NCBI GenBank assembly: GCA_032716605.1
Contig: CM064523.1
Span: 39,832,026 to 39,896,025 of the forward strand
From: Paralithodes platypus
Taxonomy: Eukaryota > Arthropoda > Malacostraca > Decapoda > Lithodidae
Direction of reading: 5' to 3'
Length of the DNA: 64,000 nucleotides
The notes under the pieces are model-generated. The model ran no database searches. It saw nothing but the letters and a program-made list of their open reading frames with translations, and was not told the origin of the DNA. Numbering within the stretch: position 1 is the stretch's first letter; every line of letters starts with the position of its first letter. Positions 32,861-42,298 of the stretch are shown here, in pieces. The translations under genes were made by a program, and so were the position numbers.

Positions 32861-33337
32861 CGCCTTACGAGCGAGCCCATCAGTAACTTCTACTACACGC
32901 CAAGCGGGTGGTTTTACCCTAAACGACCTTGTTTCCGTGCTCTTTTTCATACATTAACAAGAGTCAGAGCATAATACAATTATTTATCCCTGAAAGGGCG
33001 ATAATTGAGCTTTCCAATGACACCAGAACCATCCTTCTACGACTACGCGTTCTCTTGCAACGATTGTGCAAGACGAAGGAAAAATCCCTAAAATACGGTA
33101 ATTTCCTTACATAATCCCCTGTGTAGCGAGGCAGTGAGTGTGGGTGTGTGTGGAGCTGGGCCCAGTGCTGGCGCGAGAGCCGTGCCGAACGGTCAGATTC
33201 GGCCTACGCTCCTCCCCCCGCTCGTCTCTCTCTCAGAGCCAAATATTGCTCAGAATTGCACACCGCCTGAAGTCGGTCCCCGCCACATAGTCCATGGTTC
33301 TCTAGACCGACTTAAGTCCACCACCGCCAGACAAGGG
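32861..33337 (+). mobile_element. TTAA-flanked non-autonomous DNA transposon, copy M3
   Basis: TTAA at 32857-32860 and 33338-33341. Ends CGCCTTACGAGCGAGC and (complement) CCCTTGTCTGGCGGTGG. Collinear with the complement of M1: shared GCCTTACGAGCG, TATCCCTGAAAGGGCGATAA, CAATGACACCAGAAC and GGACTATGTGGCGG. 477 bp, no transposase ORF. Confidence 0.85.
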
Positions 33338-33341
33338 TTAA

Positions 33342-34044
33342 ATCTCGACTTATGTCCTTCATTGTTTACTGCCACAACTATCCTTTTATCTTCTTATTGT
33401 CTTCATGTTATTTAATCTGTATATCCTTTTGCAAATTCACTACGTACTCTGCTTCTACGTGCACGACTCACTCTCCCTCTCACACACACACTCTCTCTAT
33501 CTCTCTTCGTCCTTATCTTTCACGTGTGCCACCTTTTTTCATGGCGTCTCTGTCTGTTTGCCAGAACAAAATAATAATGTGGTGTGTGTGTGTGGCAGTC
33601 AAAATAAAGCACCTACAAATGCCCGGAATTTGTCTGATATTTATATTTAATCCTGTAATACGACAGCCTGTGACAGTGTAATGTAGTGTGAAGAGCGATT
33701 AGGACATGAAGAGAGTCGAACCTCGATGTTAAAATATCTTATTCGTCCACTTTACCTCCTTTGCTGTTTCTTCTATTGTTCATTCTTCTGTGTTACCCCT
33801 GTCTTCCACTTACCTATTATTGGGGTTCCGTTATATCTATTAAGTCCTGACCACCTCATTTGGATAATGAGGTCCGTGTGATCAGTGTATCAATCTATGC
33901 AAATAATTGTATACCAAATTATACACCTCTTTTTATTTTCCAGATGATTTGAATGAACACTTTGTATTTACCTATTCTACTTGTATATGATGTATGTACT
34001 ATGCTGAACACATATTTAATAAGGGTATGTGTTATTATCCACAG
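33342..34044. other. Region upstream of dpr-like exon 1, nothing recognised
   Basis: A/T-rich sequence with a short CACACA/CTCTCT tract near 33480-33510. No promoter, upstream exon or coding region could be identified with any confidence. Confidence 0.4.
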
Positions 34045-34102
34045 AGTTGCTGGAGGTCACCAGAAACTATGTCACCTGTTAGTCTCCTGTTTCTCTTATG
34101 GG
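34045..34102 (+). CDS. dpr: dpr-like exon 1: 5'UTR end and signal peptide
   Basis: An acceptor-like tract ending in CACAG (34040-34044) precedes this exon, so an upstream noncoding exon is likely. The ATG at 34069-34071 opens MSPVSLLFLLWG, a short hydrophobic stretch that continues into exon 2 as VSWC. Together they read as a secretion signal of about 16 residues. The donor is G|GTGAGT at 34103, phase 1, which matches exon 2. I chose this start because it is the only nearby ATG that gives an in-frame hydrophobic leader joining the Ig1 exon. An ATG at 34412, inside the exon 2 acceptor region, would lack a leader and lie partly in the intron. No promoter could be identified upstream. Confidence 0.7.
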
Positions 34103-34205
34103 GTGAGTTGAGAAAGAAGTTAGTTGAGATGAGATGATATATGAACCTGATATTTACTGAAGTCATTATTCATACACAATCACTGTACTTACAGGAACAT
34201 CCTGA

Positions 34206-34256
<51 letters not shown>

Positions 34257-34418
34257 GGGATTCGACTTTATTTAGCGTAAATAGTATTATGGTTGGCAAA
34301 GTACTCACTCCTACTGCTATTAAAATGCCTATCATAATGTTCATAAAGTAGATATATTTTGACAAATAAAGGTAAAAGGTACTGTCAGCTTCTCATCATC
34401 AATATTTATCCATGTCAG
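34103..34418 (+). repeat. dpr-like intron 1 containing a (GT)n microsatellite
   Basis: Short intron of 316 bp with GTGAGT donor and CATGTCAG acceptor. A pure (GT)n run of about 44 bases lies at roughly 34210-34254. Nothing else was recognised in it. Confidence 0.7.
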
Positions 34419-34660
34419 GTGTAAGTTGGTGCGAGATGTTTAATGAGAACGTGACGATGCCTGTGAGTGTGTCGCTAGGTCCCCCCGTGTGGCCATCTTC
34501 AGGAGATCCCCTGGCCCCTGAGACTCACCAGACGTCCTTCCCCGGGTTGGTGTCGGCCACGGAGCCCTACATCGACCCCGCCACACCACCCGAGGTCAAG
34601 GCCTACGTCGGCACCACCGCCTTCATACCCTGCATTGTTAACAACCTCGGACAACGATCA
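34419..34660 (+). CDS. dpr: dpr-like exon 2: end of signal, linker, first strands of Ig1
   Basis: The exon completes the phase-1 codon (GGT) and runs 80 codons to a phase-0 donor, TCA|GTAAGT. It encodes the linker after the signal (with sequon N22-V-T), then PYIDPATPPEVKAYVGTTAF, the stretch that begins the first Ig domain in dpr proteins. The first disulfide cysteine, Cys83, follows in IPCIVNNLGQRS. Family members typically have a VGxTAxLxCxVxNLGDRS-type motif at this place. The end of this exon and its donor are locally duplicated in the intron downstream. Confidence 0.86.
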
Positions 34661-34850
34661 GTAAGTCTAGTAGTATAGAGGAGGAGTAGTTATCTAGATC
34701 AGTGATTCATTAATTTAACTAACAACCTCGGACAACGATCAGTAAGTCTAGTAGTACAGAGGAGTAGTGATGTAGATCAGTGATTCATTAATTTAGCTAA
34801 TTTATAACTTTGGAGAATTATCAGTAAGCCTTGTATAGCAGAGAAGGAGG
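34637..34850 (+). repeat. Local duplication of the exon 2 3' end and its splice donor
   Basis: The block from AACAACCTCGG through the GTAAGT donor and about 55 bp of intron (34640-34720) is repeated almost exactly at about 34722-34800, including CAACGATCA|GTAAGT. A more decayed third version (ACTTTGGAGAATTATCA|GTAAG) ends near 34830. The copies differ by a few substitutions and small indels. Confidence 0.85.
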
Positions 34851-36760
34851 AACATCTATGTAAGTTCAGGATTAATTAACATTGATAACCCTTTCAGTAT
34901 GCCGTAATGCATTTAATAATGTTATTAATTATAAATAGATGATTTTTCAGCTCAAAGAGAACTTGTGACAGGCAGAGGGTCAATTGAGATAGATTTTACT
35001 CCTGGTATAATGCTATCTAGAGGTAGGCTCTCACACAGGTACTGATTATTAACCCATCTATAGAGGTTTTTGTGGTGCTATGCGATCGTCCTCAATAGAC
35101 CCAGAACATATATATATTTTTTTAAACACCCCAGAGGCACTCAAAACAAAGCAATTTGTGATTAGGTGAGATAATTCCCCTCCATTACTTTCTACCACTC
35201 CTCCATATATGTCCCCCCCCCCCCTTCACCTCCTTTTCCCCCCTCCTTAGTTATCAGGTATTTTTGGTCTTATTCCCCCTTTTATCTGGTAATTTTCCAC
35301 ATGAACTTTCCTCATGCTGTCTCTGTTATACAGGCGAGGCAGCTACAGATGCTTTCAACCACAGAGAATTATTTTGCAAGGCTCAGTGTCACACTGGAGG
35401 TTGGAAATGGAGGGTGTACACTGCTCGGGCTCTCGTCTCATGATACGACCGGGCGGCAATATTACGTCTTTTTCACCCCCCAAATGCATTAAAAGTAAAA
35501 TAGGCGTATATGGATAATACATAATGATATATATGGTAAATATGAAATTTGTTGTCAGAATTGAACCAAATACCTTCGCATGGCGATACCCTTTAAATTA
35601 CCATAGCTTCGCCGTTTAGAGGTTAAAAAACTTCACACACAATATGAACCCATCCCACAGAGCAAGTAGCTGCGTGACGTCATCTGTTGCGATTTTTAAA
35701 TATCGATCTCGGTGTTCATAATGACAAGCATTCTTGTTTTTGCTTTAGAGGGTGTGGATTTGTATTATTATCACACAGGTTGCGTATTATGATGTAATGT
35801 GTAAGCTGTGTAATTAACATCTTGATAGTCAATCAATTTCTATTTTGTTAATAATGTTTCCTTATTCCAAACTTATTCTATTGTACATTAGTAATAAAAA
35901 CCACTAACCTCAGCAGAAATGTATGTGAGAGTTATCTCCACAATGGTATGGCCTAGCCGGCATAAATAGTAAGTCTATATGTAGCAGAAAACCTTTGTCT
36001 TGAGAATGTTCAAGATTGGATGCCTTTACATCAAGTAAATGTCGAGTGATGATATGTAGTAGAGGTTTCTTTGACACGAAATTCACGTCAGAGCCGCTAA
36101 ATATAGCATCAACACTGTCATAGGAAAGTTAACTCATGCATCCCACCTGGCAATCTGTCATGTTTTTCGTGTTCACCTCATGATATCTCCGAATAAATGA
36201 TGTGTGGAAAAATAGCGCAAACCTTCGTCTTGAGAATGTCAAAGACTAGAATCATCTACATCGAATGGTTCTTGTGTGATGAAGTAATGAAGCTAGGTAA
36301 CTTTGCCACGAACATCACAGAGTGCTGGAGATGTGGTACATTTTTGTTTTTATTGTCTAGATTTTTGGAAAAGCACAGTGCTTTATGGTTTTACAAAGTT
36401 CCCTTGGAGGGAAGATTTGGAGTTTATAGTACAAAAATATTATTCACACTGGATCGCTGCCATATTACATCTTAACAAATACTAGTAACGGGGGATATTT
36501 TTTCCCATCTGCTGACATCACAGACTCATTGCCCAATTTGAGACGAGATGCACAGAGAAAGCTAAATTTGGTTCAGTGCCGAGCCTACCTATTTCTTTAG
36601 TAATTATACCATAGATGTTAATTATTCGACTATTTTAACTTTTTGTTCTACCTGTCTATTTCCAGACTCCTTCATCCCCAAGGGGGTGGCCACGAACGAA
36701 TTCACTCCATCGACGTAATTCGTTCAATTATTTAGGTGTTTCAGAGAATATTTACTAAAG
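34851..36760. other. Proximal part of dpr-like intron 2, no gene recognised
   Basis: Unique-looking A/T-rich intronic sequence. The only structure seen is a diverged duplication: about 105 bp at 35985-36095 and again at 36213-36322, sharing CTTGAGAATGT, a GTGATGA block and ACGAAATTCACGTCAGAG versus ACGAACATCACAGAG. A C-run of about 12 bases lies near 35213-35224. ORFs here are short and show no family resemblance. Confidence 0.5.
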
Positions 36761-36876
36761 CCAACACCACCACCAACAATAACACCATCACACCGCTAAC
36801 ACCACCACCAACAGTAACACCACGCATAGCTAAAACCACCACCAACAGAAACACCACACACACCACACACCACACA
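36761..36876 (+). repeat. Intronic A/C-rich satellite, block 1
   Basis: First block of the 18-bp satellite (unit ACACCACCACCAACAGTA with variants such as ACCACCAACAATAACACC). It is cut by the 5'-truncated LINE-A6 insertion at about 36877 and resumes after that element's poly(A). Confidence 0.85.
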
Positions 36877-38563
36877 CCTCTCCGCCCTCCTCTCTCTTAC
36901 TTATGCCTAATATCCTAATCTCTTCTAAAGATGTACTTTCTACCCTCTCTGGGCTTAACACTAATAAGGCGTACGGTCCGGACGGTGTTCCTCCTGTTGT
37001 TCTCAAAAACTGTGCTTCCGTGCTGACTCCCTGCCTAGGCAAACTCTTTCGTCTCTGTCTATCCTCTAACGTCTTCCCTTCATGCTGGAAGTTTGCTCAC
37101 ATTCAACCTGTCCCAAAGAAGGGTGACCGCTCTCAACCCTCCAACTATCGTCCAATTGCTCTTATCTCTTGTCTTTCTAAAGTTTTTGAAACTATTCTTG
37201 CTTCCAAATTTCTTAAGCATTTCTCTTCTCATAATCTGCTCTCAGATCGCCAGTATGGCTTCCTTAAGGGTCGCTCTACTGGTGATCTTCTTTCATATCT
37301 TACTAACTCTTGGTCATCCTCCTTTCGGGACTTCGGTGAGACTTTTTCTATTGCACTAGACATATCGAAAGCCTTCGATAGAGTCTGGCATAAATCTTTA
37401 ATTTCTAAACTACCCTCCTTCGGTTTCTATCCCTCCATCTGTGCCTTTGTCTCTAATTTCCTTTCCGGCCGTTCCATAGCCGCTGTTGTGGACGGCCATT
37501 GTTCACTTCCTCACCCTATTAACTCCGGTGTTCCTCAGGGCTCTGTCCTATCTCCTATTCTCTTTCTAATTTTTATAAATGATCTCCTTAACTGTACCTT
37601 AATTCCCATCCATTCATACGCAGACGACTCAACCTTGCACTACTCCATTAGTTTTTCAGAACGCCCCAGCCAGCAATCCCTCAACGACAAACGTAATGAA
37701 GCCATAGAACTCTTAAATTCTGATCTAAATACTATTTCCATTTGGGGCAGAGAAAACCTTGTTAACTTTAATGCTTCCAAAACCCAATTTCTCCATCTAT
37801 CTACCCGTCAGGATCTCCCAGCGGACTATCCCTTATTCTTCAACAATACAAAAATCAACCCTTCATCTTCTCTCAATATTCTTGGTGTCTCTTTTTCTTC
37901 TGCTCTCATTTGGAAGGACCATATTACCAGTCTTGCTAAGGCAGCCTCCCAGAAGCTGGGTGTGCTCAACCGCCTTAGGGGGTTCTTTTCCCCTGCACAG
38001 CTTCTTGCTCTGTACAGGGGCATAGTGCGCCCTTGTATTGAGTATTGTTCACATGTGTGGGGAGGTTCCTCTCACACTGCTCTCCTAGACAAAGTTGAAA
38101 GGAAGGCCTTTCGTATCATTAAATCCCGTCCACTCACCAACTCTCTGCAATCTCTCTCTCTCCGCCGCAATGTTGCATCTCTCTCGCTATTCTATCGCTA
38201 CTATAATAATCAGTGTTCCTCAGAGCTATCCCAGTGCATACCACCTCCTTTACGTAGGGCACGTGGTACCCGTCTTGCAACTAAATCCCACCCCTACTCT
38301 GTGCAACTCTCCAACCCAAGAGTGAAACGTTACTCTCAAACTTTCTTCTACTCAACAGCTGAGCTCTGGAACTCTCTCCCAGAATCAGTCTTTCCCTCTT
38401 CCTATGACTTAAATTGCTTCAAACTCCGTGTGTCCAGGCATTTTGGCTCGAACGTCCCTTGATTTTGGCCCTGTCACTCTTTCAACTATGGGGGAGGCAC
38501 TCGCTATAGGCAGTTATGCCTTTTGCCTCCCTCAATCACATAGAAAAAAAAAAAAAAAAAAAA
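36877..38563 (+). mobile_element. LINE-A6, 5'-truncated copy inside the satellite, with poly(A)
   Basis: Begins in the EN-RT linker (TCTCTCTTACTTATGCC), contains a full RT ORF, then the family 3'UTR (CCCTGTCACTCTTTCAAC, GGGGGAGGCACTCGC) and a 21-base A-run ending at 38563. Satellite flanks both sides, so this insertion is younger than the satellite at that spot. No clear target-site duplication was seen. Confidence 0.88.
36903..38462 (+). CDS. LINE-A6 reverse transcriptase (5'-truncated polyprotein)
   Basis: A 519-codon ORF encodes the C-terminal part of the LINE-A polyprotein, lacking the endonuclease. Order of motifs: RT entry motif [19 protein letters not shown]; motif [13 protein letters not shown]; motif B SGVPQGSVLSPILFLIF; motif C YADDS (the catalytic Asp pair); then the thumb and the C-terminal region LRRARGTRLAT to FKLRVSRHFGSNVP and stop. 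The protein would act in target-primed reverse transcription. The layout fits APE-type LINEs of the Jockey/I/CR1 assemblage; the exact clade needs a phylogeny. This is the best preserved RT of LINE-A in the window. With no endonuclease or promoter, the copy itself should be immobile. Confidence 0.88.
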   Translation: MPNILISSKDVLSTLSGLNTNKAYGPDGVPPVVLKNCASVLTPCLGKLFRLCLSSNVFPSCWKFAHIQPVPKKGDRSQPSNYRPIALISCLSKVFETILASKFLKHFSSHNLLSDRQYGFLKGRSTGDLLSYLTNSWSSSFRDFGETFSIALDISKAFDRVWHKSLISKLPSFGFYPSICAFVSNFLSGRSIAAVVDGHCSLPHPINSGVPQGSVLSPILFLIFINDLLNCTLIPIHSYADDSTLHYSISFSERPSQQSLNDKRNEAIELLNSDLNTISIWGRENLVNFNASKTQFLHLSTRQDLPADYPLFFNNTKINPSSSLNILGVSFSSALIWKDHITSLAKAASQKLGVLNRLRGFFSPAQLLALYRGIVRPCIEYCSHVWGGSSHTALLDKVERKAFRIIKSRPLTNSLQSLSLRRNVASLSLFYRYYNNQCSSELSQCIPPPLRRARGTRLATKSHPYSVQLSNPRVKRYSQTFFYSTAELWNSLPESVFPSSYDLNCFKLRVSRHFGSNVP

Positions 38564-38751
38564 GCTAAACCCCCACCAACAGTAACACCACCACCAAAAA
38601 TAACACCACCACCAACAGTAACACTTCCACCAACAGTAACACCACCACCAACAGTAACACCACATACAGCTAACACAACCACCAACAGTAACACCACACA
38701 TAGCTAACACCACCACCACCAGTAACACCACAACCAATAGCTAACACCACA
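38564..38751 (+). repeat. Intronic A/C-rich satellite, block 2
   Basis: Satellite resumes after the LINE-A6 poly(A) with GCTAAACCCCCACCAACAG and continues to where LINE-C begins. The CACACATAGCTAACACC variant recurs among the 18-bp units. Confidence 0.8.
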
Positions 38752-41070
38752 ACTATCCAAAACGCTGACAAGAAACACATTCCAAGAGGTAACAGAAAAG
38801 ACACAACCCCAACTTCTTACCAGAAATTCAAAACCTCATCAGACAACGTGACACACTGAAACACTCCCCAGCACCCCACACACAGGACATCACACAAGAG
38901 ATCCAAGCACTCAACACACAGATTAACTTAACAATACAAGAACAACAAACACTAAATAGGAATAACTACCTCCAAACACAAATCTGACCCCAAAAAACTC
39001 TACAAAACACTAAACAGCATCACACTTTGCAACAGCAACACAACACAATCACATGCTGCAATCACAACAACAGACTTTACTAATTCATATAAACAACAAG
39101 CAAATACTCTCATTAATAACTTCTCTCATGTCAGCTACCTAAATACCCATAAAGATGACCGATGTGTCATCTGACGTAAGAGACAATTTCCCACAGACCC
39201 TGACTATGTGACTAAGCACCCTTCACTAACAACTAGACAAAGCACATCGTCAACAATCTCAAGCACTCACCCGCCTGGGGTCCAGACTACATAAACAACA
39301 TACACCTCAGACACATAGGACCACAAGGCATACAAGCACTCACCAACATATCAACCTACAGTTATTCACACAACACAGTACCAGTTATCTGGAAGCATGG
39401 TGTCATCATCACATTCCCCAAACCCAACAAAGACCCCATGCTACCCTCCTCACACTGCCCTATCACACCCACTCGAAAGTCTTAGAACGCCTTATACTAC
39501 AACTGACCACACATGCTCTACCACTAGCTCCAACACAACATGGCTTTAGGCCACTGTACTCCACAAACACTCTACTTACAGACCTTACGCCAAGAGTTTT
39601 TGACGGCATCAACTCAACCAGACCACCACACAGATCATTACTTGCCACACTCAATATTAGTAAAGCCTTCGATGCCATCCCCCGCCACAACATAACAAAC
39701 AAAATCTACGACACAAACATGTACAACAATACAAAATGGTTGCTGGCCAACTTCCTAGCAGGCAGATGTGAGCACGTATCATTTGCCGGTCAGTCATCTA
39801 GACATCAGAAACTTCACAAATGAAGTCCCGCAAGGATCCATCCTGTCGCCCGCACTCTTCAATCTGTACATGCATGAATTATACCTACACCCCACACACC
39901 CCAAACATATATAGCTTCCTATGTAGACGACATACCACTCACATGCACACACCAGGACTCAGACAGTGCAACACTTCTCCTTCAACCCTATCTTAACACA
40001 CTACATGATTGGTGCACTACAAACAGACTCAAGTTGGCCCCATCCGAATCCACCACAACCCTCCTCACAAGCTGGACAGCCGAACACAATTACACCGCGA
40101 ACCTCACCATAAACAATTCCCCTCTCTCACACAAACACCCACCCAAAATAACATACGATACTCTAATTACATTCAAACAAGATACCACAAACATACAAAA
40201 TAAACTGACCCCCAGACTTAATGCCCTCAGGTCATTTGCCCACACAAAATTTGGACACAACAAACAAACTACCACCACAGTTAAGACAATACATAAGATC
40301 AGTGATGGAATATGCAAGCCCTGCCTGGGCTTCTAACCTAGCTGAAACACATCACAAGACTGTGCAGACTATTCAAAATATAACCCTAAACATCATCACA
40401 GGCTGCACAGCTACTACACCTGCAGATCACCTACATCAAGAAACAAAAGTCCTCAAAATCAAAGACCACCTGGACATGAAAGGCACTCAATTCCTAGCTG
40501 CATCCTTCACAAACCAAAACCACCCACTACACTACATGGCAGCACACCCACAGACACCAAGAAATATCAAAACAACACCCATTACACGGTATCACACACA
40601 AATACCATTATCTCTCCCTCTCTGCCCACCCTAAACCAGCTTCCAGAAGCACATCCATACTCATATCTTACGCTGTTCCATCCAATCACTCATAGACAAC
40701 ACACAGGTGTAGGCACGATCTCCCGAAATCCATTATTCTGAATCTTCCCTTCCTCGCGAGGATAGAGTCCACCTGGCCAGGCTCTTTTGAGCTATCAGAA
40801 AAGCCTGGCTGACTCTACACTACAGGTTTACCTCACTATCCGATGCCCTGATTTAAGATATTATTAAAGGTTTTTAGGTGTTTGTGTTTGTGTTTTGGCT
40901 GATCCGAGAACGCATCCCCTCTGTCGACGACACCTGCCCGGGATATAACACAGCACCCCATACCATTAAACACATTGTAGAAAACTGCATTTCACACAGA
41001 CACTTACGCCAACAACATTATCTACACTCCTTGAGAGCCCATGGCCATCCTTAGGGACTCGGGTCGGTAA
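38752..41070 (+). mobile_element. LINE-C, decayed APE-type LINE within the satellite
   Basis: Many frameshifts, but RT pieces are legible in sequence order: ITFPKPNKDP, NEVPQGSILSPALFNLYMHE (motif B), a VDD-type motif C near 39920-39935, and a C-terminal ORF at 40221-40634. The 3' part (about 40920-41050) encodes a cysteine/histidine-containing tail (CPGYNTAPHTIKHIVENC) like that after the RT in I/Jockey-type LINEs. The plus strand is strikingly A/C-rich, like the surrounding satellite. The 5' end is missing or unrecognisable. Confidence 0.68.
40221..40634 (+). pseudogene. LINE-C RT C-terminal fragment
   Basis: A 137-codon open stretch reading LRQYIRSVMEYASPAWAS, then QTIQNITLNIITGCTATTP and further thumb/C-terminal residues of a Jockey/I-like RT. 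It has no catalytic core, because the fingers and palm lie upstream in other frames with stops. It is a remnant, not an active enzyme. Confidence 0.65.
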
Positions 41071-42298
41071 CACGGTAACACCACCTCCATAAATAACACC
41101 ACTACCAACAATAACAATACACACAGCTAACACCACCACCATCAGTAACACCACAAACATCTAACACCACCACCACCAGTAACACCACCACCAACAGTAA
41201 CACCACCACCAACAGTAACACCACCACCAACAGTAACACCACCACCAACAGTAACACAACACACATCTAACACCACCACCAACAGTAGCACCACCACCAA
41301 CAGTAACACCACCACCAACAGTAACACCACACACAGCTAACATCACACACAGCTAACATCAACAGTAACACCATACACAGCTAACACCACCACCAACAGT
41401 AACACCACCACCAACAGTAACACCACCACCAACAGTAACACAACCAACAATAGTAACACAACCAACAACAGTAACACAACCAACAATAGTAACACCACCA
41501 CCAACAGAAACACCACCATCAACAGCAACACCACACACAGCTAACACCACCACCAACAGTAACATAACCATCAACAGTAACACAACCAACAACAGTAACA
41601 CCAACACCAACAATAACACCACCATCAACAGTACACCACCACAAACAGTAACACCACCACCAACTGTAACACCACCACCAACAGTAACACCACCACCAAC
41701 AGTAACATAACCACCCACAGTAACATAACCACCAACAGTAACACCACCACCAACAGTAAGACCACCACCCACAGTAACACCACCTCCAACAGTAACACCA
41801 CCACCCACAGTAACACAACCAACAACAGTAACACCGCCACCAACACCACCACCAACAGTAACACCACACACAGCTAACACCACCACCAACAGTAACACCA
41901 CCACCAACAGTAACACCACATCCAACAGTAACAACCAACAACAGTAACACCGCCACCAACAGTAACACCACCACCAACAGTAACACCACCACCAACAGTA
42001 ACACCACCACCAACTGTAACACTGCCACCAACAGTAACACCGCCACAAACAGTAACACCACACACATCTAACACCACCACCAACAGTAACACCACCATCA
42101 ACAGTAATAACACACACATATAACACCACCACCAACTGTAACACTACCACCAACAGGAACACGACACACATCTAACACCACCATCAACAGTAACACCACC
42201 ACCAACAGTAACACCACCACCAACTGTAACACCACCACCAGCAGTAACACCACCACCAACAGTAACACCACCACCAACAGTAACACCAACAGTAACAC
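41071..42298 (+). repeat. Intronic A/C-rich satellite, block 3
   Basis: About 1.2 kb of 18-bp units (ACACCACCACCAACAGTA) with single-base variants and interspersed CACACACAGCTAACACC or CACACATCTAACACC pieces that make local 36-54-bp higher-order units. The unit length is divisible by three, so several frames on both strands stay open. The block ends at AACAC (42294-42298), the 5-bp target duplication of the next element. Confidence 0.93.

Noticed and set aside
35301..35517. Two overlapping ORFs in proximal intron 2
   Set aside because: Short, overlapping in different frames, no recognisable domain, and not needed to link exons 2 and 3.
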